Positions 44,953 through 54,312 of a stretch of DNA of 64,000 bases are shown here, in pieces; position 1 is the stretch's first letter, and every line of letters starts with the position of its first letter. The notes beneath the pieces are model-generated. The model worked only from the letters and a program-made list of their open reading frames with translations, made no database searches and was not told where the DNA came from. The stretch covers positions 1,612,001 through 1,676,000 of the forward strand of contig JARWIR010000039.1 in the NCBI GenBank assembly GCA_029959085.1, in the 5' to 3' direction. The DNA is from Nemophila menziesii. Lineage: Eukaryota > Streptophyta > Magnoliopsida > Boraginales > Hydrophyllaceae. The position numbers were made by a program, and so were the translations under genes.

Positions 44953-46249
44953 TAGTCTCTAGTGAAACTTTTGTATATTTTGGAACCTTATGAGGATTTT
45001 TAATTATAAGTATATGGTATTGACTTTACGACAACAAAAAACTATAAAATTTAGTGAAATACATACGAATACTATATGGTCTACCTAAATTTCACAAAAT
45101 CTCGATATGATTTAGAAATTACCGAAAATCTCCACGTGATCTCACATAATAAGCATAAAGCTCTCCAATTTCATCAATTTTGATGTTAAAGTGTATTCCA
45201 CTTGTAGGGGAGACAATTTAATTGAAAATTTGATTCCAGTCGAATCTGATCTAAAAAAATTAAATTCAAAATTAGATGGGAAATTGGAATTTTTTGGTAG
45301 AAATAAAAAGTAGGAATCTGAAGTTAAAAAGAATATCCAGATGCAAAGTATTTTAAATAATATATTTAATGCATCTGCAAATATATATTGCATCGAATGC
45401 ATCAAACCAACGCATGAAGCGTGGTAAACCTGTAATACATATAACTAATGCATGAAATTTGGTAGATATGTAATGCATATAACCAACACATGAAGCGTGG
45501 TAAACCTGTAAGTTCAAAGTATACCGTTGCCCCAAAGAAGAAAATCTCATGAGTAAATGATGAAATGGTAAATAATGTGGAATGTGCACTCTACATGATA
45601 TGACATGAATTACTGAGCCAACTAATGTTGGTACATGCATTGATCTTAAAGGAAGCAATGATCATAGAAGATACCAAGGTTAATGAATACGAGAAAAGTT
45701 ATGTAGATTATTTGTCTATTGAAAATATAAAAACTATGAGACAGTTTGTAAGATCAATATATTTTCATTTACTGTAGCGCTTGAAATAAATAATAAATAC
45801 TCTAAACCACAAAGTGGTGAAATATGTCAAGAATGATAGAGAGTATAATAATGAGTTTCAAAATCTAAAGCCCTACTTGTATCATGGAAGTTCTTGTTGG
45901 AAGACGTCTTCATTCTTATATTACTGATACGGTGCATTGATGATTAGATTGGTATTAAAGTTTTCGACAAACAAAATAGGTGCTCGAAGCACCATAGGTG
46001 CCTGAAGCATGAAATGTGCTCAAGTACGAAAGCTGTTTGAAAGCACAACAAATGCCCAAAGCAAGATAGAGGCGTGAGGTACTTAGAGCGTATGAATATT
46101 AAGTTCTCTAAGATTGGGAAGTGCTGGTGTATAAAAGGTTCTAAAGAACACAATTTATTTAAAGCACAAGAGACAAGTGTCTGAATTATGAAAGGATACT
46201 CGGAATAATTGTTTTCATAATTAATATAATAATGAGGAGGGTGCGATAC
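44953..46249. other. Decayed, probably copia-derived DNA with short repeats
   Basis: No intact gene. At 45386-45511 three degenerate copies of a unit of about 42 bp (AACCAACGCATGAAGCGTGG and variants) lie in tandem. At 45960-46100 there are GTGC-CGAAGCA-type near-repeats inside broken frames. The 3' end leads into copia-type 3' repeats, so it is probably decayed copia pol, but I cannot show a domain. Confidence 0.35.
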
Positions 46250-46890
46250 TAACGTATTTTACTCTTTTTCCTTCACTAAGGTTTTTTTTTCACTCGATTT
46301 TCCTAGTAAGTTTTTGATGCATGCCAATATTCATTATCAAAAGAATTATATACTTTTTTTCTTAATCAAGAAAATGATGTTACTTACACTCAATACCCTA
46401 AAGTGAAAATCTAGAGGATTTGTTCATTAAGGTTTTATTAACGATGACAATCAAGGTACAAGTACTCAAGTACCTAATGTCTCGGGAAATACGTAATGTC
46501 ACAATGAGGGGGAGAATATCTTAAAAGGTTGTACACATTTTTCTTCATCCAATTTATTATCACATTGGAGTTTTCTTGGCAAGGTTTGAACGAGACAGTG
46601 TTTCAAGATGATTAGTTCCATATTTATGTACTTTTTTTCCTTCGACCAGATTTTTATCCCACGGGGTTGTTCGTGGAAATTTTTTAACGAGGCATATTTT
46701 ATAATGGACGGAAATCTAAGCGGTATTATTATAAATAAATAATAAGTATATTTAGTGGATGTCCTTTGGGTTCATGGACTCTTCTCATTTTCTTTATTAT
46801 TTGGCATACCCCCAAGAAATGATGTACTTGTTTTCCTTCATCAAGTTTTGTCCCAATAGGTTTTCTTGATAAGGTTTTAATGATACATAT
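46250..46890 (+). repeat. Copia-type 3' repeat array, four copies
   Basis: Degenerate copies near 46250, 46535, 46628 and 46823 of a block with a TTTTTCCTTCA-like start, TTTTTATCCCAC, GGTTTTCTTGGCAAGG and TTTAACGAGGCA, with GGGGGAG purine tracts between. Such blocks follow the coding region of plant Ty1/copia elements, near the PPT. Confidence 0.6.
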
Positions 46891-47149
46891 CCTTCAGTGA
46901 ATATCCAAGAGGGGGCATTATGTAATATTTATATAAGTGGAGATTCTCGATAAAGTCACAACACATCAAAACGACTTACATCAACTTATGATGAAGCATG
47001 CATCCGCTAGTAATTATGCAACTACTTACAATTTTCTATATATAGTACGATATTCATATCATACTGGATATTTTTCTGATGGAATATTTGTCCATCAATT
47101 AACTTATGTATACAATGTATATGGTTAAGATCACTGCTTATCTTCAGTA

Positions 47150-47239
47150 TGAAATATACCAATGATATTATGAGGATAATGATACTTGTATCACACAAAT
47201 TCAAAATGACTATATCAAAGGTAACGTAACAAAACATAT
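47150..47239 (+). pseudogene. Copia RNase H remnant, left part
   Basis: The frame DNDTCITQIQNDYIKGNVTK, joined across E4 to HISPKFS, matches the copia RNase H stretch (DN.A.I.......K.RTKHI....). It is cut at 47239 by E4. Confidence 0.72.
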
Positions 47240-48757
47240 TGATGTCTCCTCATTTGTGATAGATTTATATTAGGATGAGACATCATTTTTAGTGATTTAG
47301 AAGTCATTATAGTCGTTTTTCTTGAGAAATGCTACACTTTCCTATTTTGAGTCTTGATTTAGTAAAATAATATTTTTAGAGCATATTGGGTTTAATTATT
47401 TATTTAGTGTGAAGCTTTAAAGATAATTATGGAGATTAATTAGAGTCCAATTCAAAGACTACAAGATATGGAAAGAGATAAGCATGGTAATTGGAGATAA
47501 AGGAAAGAAAAGCTAAAAACATGGAAAAGGAAAACCTGCCTTAATCCTGAATTTCTGCACCTACGACCACAAATCAGCTTATATCTCAAGAACGGTGTGG
47601 AATTTGGAGAAACGGTCAAGAGCAAAGTTGAAGAGCTTTCCGAGACGATCAATTTGGTATATTCATACGCGTCAAACGGATGAATATCGAAGCTGTTAGA
47701 GCCAAAAGAAGATCGGACCTGATTTCATGTTTTTAGGGTTACGAATTTGAGTTGGGCTTGGAGTCCACTACTTACTTCTCCTTCAAGAAAACGAATTAGG
47801 GCTTCCAAGATACCTATAAATACACCCTCTTATCATTGTAAACATGTCCTTGCTCAGTTCTAAACATTAGCTTAAATTATAAACAATAGCTTAGTCCTTT
47901 ACATTGATATTCATCCTTAGAATCAAGCTATTCATTCAAGAAGCAAGCTGACCTATAGAGGAAGACAAGAAGAAGAAGATTGGAGACTGACAAACTCCTC
48001 TTCTACATCTCACCTTCTCTATATTTAGGGTAATTAGCTATAGATCTATTCTCAACCATATTTCTAAGCTTTTATTCTGTAAGTTTACCTTTAATTGTTG
48101 GATTATTATTTGGTCTTTAATTCATAAATACTATTTGTTATTTTAATTGATTGAGCTTGGCGTATATTGTTATTATGTGTTTTGACTTATTGTTACACCT
48201 TAGATTTGGCCAATCTTAGGATTATTCTTAGTTATTGACAACACCACATAATCGTCTAGTTTTGATCCCTTGCCTAACTAGATAGCCATTAAGGTTTGAT
48301 TTAATCACCAATCATTACTTAGGAATCCCTAGTAGTGGAGAAGTTGCTCCTAAGCCTAGAAGGCTAGGTAGAATTTAGAATCCTGGTTAATATATAATGC
48401 TTAATCTGTGACAGGTTAGAATAACGATTTAGTAATAGACTCATATTAGTAATCCTAATCTATTAGACTTACATTCATATTTAGTTATTTGTTTTGTTTA
48501 TTTGTTTTCGTAATTTATTTATTTGCATTAGATAGTTATTTATCTTTTCATATTTTATCCAAACATCTAAATTCATCTACGCTTGTTAAACATAAATTGA
48601 TCTAACGGATACAATCCCTGCGAACGAACTTGACTTATCATTAAAACTTGCAAACGATCTGTGATACTTGCAGTGAGTTCCGTGGTTCTCAAGGGTGTGT
48701 GACCTTTATTATTTGCTTTATTTATATCATTATTTTATCACACCTTTGCCCCCACCA
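47240..48757 (+). repeat. E4 5' LTR
   Basis: 1,518 bp, TGATGTCTCC to CCCCCACCA. TATA box TATAAATA at 47815-47822. Confidence 0.95.
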
Positions 48758-48763
48758 AGTTTT

Positions 48764-48780
48764 TGGCGCCGCTGCCGGGG
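48764..48780 (+). other. E4 primer-binding site
   Basis: TGGCGCCGCTGCCGGGG, six bases after the LTR, identical to E1. Confidence 0.85.
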
Positions 48781-48885
48781 ATTTATCTTTAAGTTAAATC
48801 TATTTTGTGTTTATTTAGTGTAGAAGTTTTTATTTGTTTTCAGTTTTACGCTTTCTTTTTGTTTTAGTCTTTCTCAGGATTTTAG

Positions 48886-51144
48886 ATGGATAATCAACGG
48901 TTAGAGCTAGGTTTACCTAATAAATTTCGAGTTCAACGCATTGGGATTCGCGTCCCAACTATCCAAGCCGTTAGATTCAAGCCTGATCCTGATTTAATTA
49001 ATCAATTCGCGAGCTATGGGAAATTTAATGGTGATACAAATCAAGATCCGGTCAGATCTGTTCAAAAATTCATGCAATTTTGTGATGCCTACATTAATGA
49101 AGGTGTTACGCAAGAACAGATGTATTATTTAATGTTTCAATTTTTCTTGACCGGGAAAGCAAGCGATTGGTTCGATGATCAACCTCCCGAGCTAATTACC
49201 GATTGGGACAAGCTTCAAGAAAGATTCCTTGATAAATTTTATCCTACAAGTATGCGAGTAAAGGAACTATTGGAGCCTACAAATTTCTTACAAGAAGCCG
49301 GAGAGAGTGTTGGTGAAGCATGGACGAGATTTCAAAAGATGTTGGCAAAATGTCCACTACATGGATACACGCCACAATTACAATTATCCATGTTCTATAA
49401 TGGACTCGATAGAGAGTCAAGGCTGAGAGCAGATAATATGGGTCGTGGAAATTTTGTCTCTATGGATCCAAAAGAAGCAAAAAGTGGTATGGAAACAATC
49501 ATTGAGAACAACATGAGTTGGCCACAAGGAAAAACTCCTACCACTAACGAAGAAGAAGATGCGAGGATTTCAAGGTTGCAAGATCAAATACAACAACTCG
49601 CTATAACTGTTAAGGAAAGCATCCCAAAGCCACCTCAACAGTTATACCTACAAGAGCAAGCCTATGAAAATCAAGCTAATCAACCACCGAGCTATACTGT
49701 GCATAATGAAAGTCAAGCTCAATCACGTCCTCAAGAAGAGATTACTGAGTTAAAAGAGACTATTAGTCAATTCATCAACTTCTCAAAGGAAAATATGAGC
49801 AGACTTGAATCAAAAATCGATGCATCAGTAGTGCAAAGCCTGCAACAACATAACCAAGATCTTAAACAACATAATCAACTTTTAGAGAAGAATGTGATGC
49901 AGCTCACTACAATCATAGAACAAATGCAAAGTCAACTCCTACAATTGACCCAAGATACAACGTCTAACATGAAGAAGATCCAATACGTAGACGATAAGGT
50001 TAAGACTATTAGTCTTCAAGCTCAAAAGATAAAAGAACATGGTGAGATAATCACCAAAGCGCTACCATCTCCCTCAAAAGGGGATGTTCTACCAAACAAG
50101 TCAAACGTAAGTCGGATGAACTTAGATGAGATAATTGTTGAGGATTGGGTTGAAGAAGTTGAACATGATGAGATTAAGAAGCCTAGAGTGGTTGATGGAC
50201 CAAGAATTGAAGAGAGAAGTAGAGCAAGACAAACACCCATACATTGCCACTATCCCACGGAGCAACATCAGAAGTGTATAGAGGCGTTAAAACAAGTAAA
50301 AATTAACGTCCCTTTACTCGAAGCTATGGAAGGAAGGAGAAACTATGATCGATTCTTTCTGGAGGCACTCTCCAATAAGAAAAGATTCACAAGAGCCAAG
50401 TCTGTAGCAATCAACGAAGGGGTATCAGCACGAGTTCAACGAAGATTACCACCAAAGCGTAAAGATCCGGGAAGTTTCAATCTCCCAATCAAAATAGGTG
50501 GTATATTTCATGGAAAAGCCATGTGTGATTTAGGGGCAAGTGTGAATATCATGCCCAAAAGTGTATTCAAGAAGATTGGTATTAGTGAAGCGAAACCGAC
50601 ATCCGTAGTCTTACAACTTGCGGATCACTCTACAGTTAAGCCGTGGGGAGTAATAGAGGATGTACTCGTTCAAGTAGGTAACCTTGTTATTCCAACGGAC
50701 TTTATTATTCTTGACTACAAAGCAGATAAGAACGTCCCATTCATTCTTGGGCGTCCATTCCTAGCCACCAGCGATACTATAGTGAATGTGAATGAAGGAA
50801 CCGTGACTCTTAGTATTAAAGATAACGTTGAAACATTCTATGTTTCGGGAAAGAAAAGGAAAAAGAAGTCAAAGGAACTATATCCAATCAGAGCAGTAAC
50901 CAAGAAGCCAGAACCTGAAAGTCTCCAAGAAACCATAGAGAAAAATATTGAGTTTGGGGTAGGAGACGAGGTGGCATGGAAACCTCCCAACCCCAAACAG
51001 AGCAGTTCTTGGAAGGGACCTTATGTTATCACGCAAATTATCTCAGAAGGAGTGGTCGAAATCAAGGCTATCAAAGGTTGCAAGCTCGATTTAGTAAGTG
51101 TTAATCATCTCACTCACTGCTGGGGAGGCTATAAAAAGAAATAA
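48886..51144 (+). CDS. E4 gag-protease polyprotein with GPY/F-like tail
   Basis: 752 residues, no stops. The gag domain (about 35-205) is close to that of E1, with FKPDPDLINQFASYGKFNGD and [21 protein letters not shown] Gln-rich, coiled-coil region follows at about 215-400; no zinc knuckle is visible, unlike E1 and E3. The aspartic protease has DLGAS at D548 and a conserved ILGRPFLAT. Directly after it comes a 60-residue tail with VGDEVAWKPP, SSWKGPYVITQI, VEIKA and LTHCWGGY, the same tail as E3 and related to the E1 integrase end. The ATG is 105 bases after the PBS. The product should form and process particles but lacks copying and integration enzymes. Confidence 0.92.
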   Translation: MDNQRLELGLPNKFRVQRIGIRVPTIQAVRFKPDPDLINQFASYGKFNGDTNQDPVRSVQKFMQFCDAYINEGVTQEQMYYLMFQFFLTGKASDWFDDQPPELITDWDKLQERFLDKFYPTSMRVKELLEPTNFLQEAGESVGEAWTRFQKMLAKCPLHGYTPQLQLSMFYNGLDRESRLRADNMGRGNFVSMDPKEAKSGMETIIENNMSWPQGKTPTTNEEEDARISRLQDQIQQLAITVKESIPKPPQQLYLQEQAYENQANQPPSYTVHNESQAQSRPQEEITELKETISQFINFSKENMSRLESKIDASVVQSLQQHNQDLKQHNQLLEKNVMQLTTIIEQMQSQLLQLTQDTTSNMKKIQYVDDKVKTISLQAQKIKEHGEIITKALPSPSKGDVLPNKSNVSRMNLDEIIVEDWVEEVEHDEIKKPRVVDGPRIEERSRARQTPIHCHYPTEQHQKCIEALKQVKINVPLLEAMEGRRNYDRFFLEALSNKKRFTRAKSVAINEGVSARVQRRLPPKRKDPGSFNLPIKIGGIFHGKAMCDLGASVNIMPKSVFKKIGISEAKPTSVVLQLADHSTVKPWGVIEDVLVQVGNLVIPTDFIILDYKADKNVPFILGRPFLATSDTIVNVNEGTVTLSIKDNVETFYVSGKKRKKKSKELYPIRAVTKKPEPESLQETIEKNIEFGVGDEVAWKPPNPKQSSSWKGPYVITQIISEGVVEIKAIKGCKLDLVSVNHLTHCWGGYKKK

Positions 51145-51155
51145 CCAAGGTAACT

Positions 51156-51174
51156 CGTCTAACTTTGAAAGACG
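51156..51174 (+). other. E4 post-stop hairpin
   Basis: CGTCT and AGACG separated by 9 bases, 11 nt after the stop, then GTTAAACAAAAG as in E1. Confidence 0.58.
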
Positions 51175-51462
51175 TTAAACAAAAGTGCCCTTTGGGAGAC
51201 ATCCCATAGTAATTTTTATGTTTTTATGTTTTAGTTTTAGTTTAGTTTAGTTAATTTTAGTTGATATTGCATATTTGAGGAAGGTATTAGTGTTTTTGAT
51301 GATTAGGTATTGGAGAAATCGAGTTAGGGAAGCGAGCAAAGTTTTCGAAACAGAGAAACTTCAGCAAGTCATATCTTTGCGCTCGGATATCGGAATCAGG
51401 TGATTTTTGAGCCTAAACTGCATAACTTTTCGAGATCTAGCTGCTGGGGGAGGTTTTTGCCA

Positions 51463-51817
51463 CGTGCGGTACACCGGACCCCAGCCGCGGTGCACCGCAT
51501 GGTCAAAAACCCGTACTACGGGTTGCTACCGCGGGTTTTATCCAGAAACGAAAAAAAAAAATAGCTGATGGGTCCGGTATACCGGACCCTATACCGCGCC
51601 ATGCACCGCACAAACCCGTACTACGGGGTCCTACCACGGTTTTTTTTGACGTAGGAGGCACGGAGCACCCCCGCGGTACACCGGACCATGGTCCGCAGCT
51701 CAAAAACCCGTACCACGGGGTCCTACCACGGGTTTTATCCAGAAGCTAAAAATTTTTGATCATCAGATGTTCCGGTATACCGGAGAATATGCCCGGTATA
51801 CCGCGCCACGCCGCCAG
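51463..51817 (+). repeat. E4 GC-rich palindrome array
   Basis: Repeats of GCGGTACACCGG, CCGGTATACCGG (a perfect 12-bp palindrome), CCCGTACTACGGG and CCCGTACCACGGG, each followed by a CGGGTTTTATCCAG-like block. It lies in the same place as the E1 array, between the coding region and a TATA-like box. Confidence 0.82.
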
Positions 51818-51841
51818 AGAGAGAAAGTTACGGATTGAGCT

Positions 51842-51849
51842 TATAAAAG
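51842..51849 (+). promoter_or_regulatory. Candidate internal TATA box of E4
   Basis: TATAAAAG, 25 nt after the GC array, followed by a CT/CA-rich leader-like sequence with CCTCTTTCTCTTCTCC. The downstream ORF is short (52128-52310) and unlike the E1 accessory protein. Confidence 0.4.
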
Positions 51850-54296
51850 AGATATAGAGCTATTAATTCCGAATTTCATAAACCTCAAGCCTCTTTCTCT
51901 TCTCCAAAACTCTCCTAACTCCATTAAAGCTCATAAAAACCTTCACCTAACATCCAAACACTACCAAATCACCATCCAAAGCCTTCCCTACATCATTACA
52001 AAGAAGATTCAAGCACCCGAATCATATCAAAACACCTAGAAACGGAGAATCGAAGCCATGAATTTCAAAATCTTTTCCCAATATTCCTTAAACCCATATC
52101 ACCAAAGCTTGGTTCAATCATACCCACATGGAGAATTGTCATCCTAACACCTTTCCTAACCAAAATAAAGCTTGTTCCACCTATGATCATAAAGTACAAA
52201 TTTCAAGAGTGTTCAAAGCTTTGAGTTGGGGGTCAAAAGAGATGATGAAGAGAATAAAGAAATTATTAAGTGTTACGGGATATGAAGAATCAAAGCAAGG
52301 TATTGGGTAAGATCTAGAAGATTTCAATTGAGATGGGTACTAGTTTGGGAATAAATTACAAGGTAAATCGGATCAAGAGAATAGAGGAAAGCTAGCTGTG
52401 GTAAATTCAAAGAACAAAAAGGTTTTAACTTTCATAACGAAGACACCACAACCTCTACAATCAATATCCATCTACCCAAGATGAACAAAAGCTTCTGGGA
52501 CGCTAGTAGCTATGTTCAAAACATATTCTCGGATGAACAACTGTCACATGAGAGATTATTCAAGAACAAAGTTGGAAGAAGATAAACAAGAGATTTCTAG
52601 AATGTGATTGATTGGGATGGAGCATAAGAAGGGAATGCGAAATTGGTGATACATAGAAGTTTTCATACATGGAAAGCACTGCACCCTATTCCGGGTATTG
52701 ATCAGGCGAGGTAAATAGCCTCGAAGAGTATGTTTTCTTTCTTCCTTACCTTTTCTTTAATGTGCAATATGTGCTAAAATTTTAATTTCTTTTATTTTAT
52801 TTTCGAGTCTTTTCGAGTCGTGGGGACACGGCTCATTTTTGAGTTGGGGGTGTGGGGATTCGTTGTCTCTCATCTCCATTTTTCTGTTTTTTAGGTAAAA
52901 TTAAATTTTTTGAGAAGGTTTAGATGTATGTAGAGTGTATTTAATAGCTTGAAAGCATAAACTCAGTAAGTTAATGATAGAAAGTAGTATGTTTATGAGC
53001 TATTTTATTTTGTATGCTTTGAAGTATTTGCAGGAAAACACACATTGATAGTAAAGAAAAGATTAGTGAGCAATGCGATAGAAAGTATGTTCGATCTCAG
53101 GGAACCTTGAGAAGTGTGTAGGCCGTGAGATCCAAGCTAGTGACAAAACCATTTGATGAAAGTGCTAAAGGTAAGAAAATAACGAAATTACATAGTGTAG
53201 AAAGTGATTAAGGCAGTTCTTTCAAAGCCACTTGAAGCCTTTCTATACCTTCTCACCATGTTATTTTTTATTTTATATGCTATATCCTTCTCAACCCCTT
53301 ATAGCCTTTCTAAAGCCTTTTTAGCCACATTATAAGCCATATCCCTTTAGATTTTAGGACTTTTCCATATGACCCGCACTCGAATCGCGATGCATAGACA
53401 GTTGTTTTAGAGCTTGAGTTTGGGGTGGTGGGTCCACCATTATGGGAATTGCTATTGGGATGGGATTTTTTTGAGCATATTTATTGTGCTTTGTGCTTTA
53501 TATTGATAATGTTTCACAGATTTGTATTGTAACCCTTTGCCGGGGTAATAGTGAATGAAAAAGAAGCTACGAGCTAATTTTGCCAACAAGGGCATTAAAA
53601 GAAAAATATATATATGAGAAAATTAGCGTGATATCTCAACATTAAAAGGGATTCATAGCTAAATAAATTGAAGTGAAAATAAGAAGAAATATATATATTC
53701 GGACCGGCAAAGTGGAATTTTTATGTGAACATCTTATGCTTTAATTGGGTTATTGGGGATGCTAAATTGTGCATCAAAGAATTCATTGGGTTGAGTGAGA
53801 AACGTTTTATGAGAGTAACTCAAGCTCTAGGGCGATTCGTTGATGGCTAGTGAGGAGAGAGCCAAAAGCTCACTCTAAATTATCCAAATATACTTATCAT
53901 ACCGTCCCTAAGCCTACATTACAACCTTAAAGACCTTTTGATTCTTTGCTATGTAATTGAGAAGTAATTGAGCCAATAGAGAGTAGTTAAATGGATCTTT
54001 GGACACTAGTGAAGTTCGATGAACAATCTATAGCTTCCTTGGTGAACTGAGTAAAGTTCCTCTCCTTCTTACATTGCGAAACTAATCTGCTCTTGAATTC
54101 AAACCGTGTTGACTGTGGATATGAGAAGTGTACAGGTATGTAGTTTTTAAATATTATTACATGAAATTTTCTGAGTAGTTGCTTTGAGTCTATTCTCCAT
54201 ATTCTTCTATCTTCTGTCTTCTGTGCTTAATTGACCTAGGTGTGTATTTAGAGACTTCCCTTTGTTTTTATCATTATTGTATCGGGACGATACAAC
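51850..54296 (+). other. E4 3' non-coding region with conserved modules
   Basis: No convincing gene; a 60-codon frame at 52128-52310 has no recognisable domain. Modules: PPT-like copies at 52220-52233, 52836-52851 and 53413-53430; hairpin 52815-52834 (GAGTCGTG, GGGA, CACGGCTC); arms CTTTGCCGG (53535-53543) and CCGGCAAAG (53704-53712). The sequence is the sense counterpart of the E2 interior. Confidence 0.7.
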
Positions 54297-54312
54297 TTTG
54301 AGTTGGGGGTCT
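54297..54312 (+). other. E4 polypurine tract
   Basis: TTTGAGTTGGGGGTCT next to the TG of the 3' LTR, identical to E1. Confidence 0.8.
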
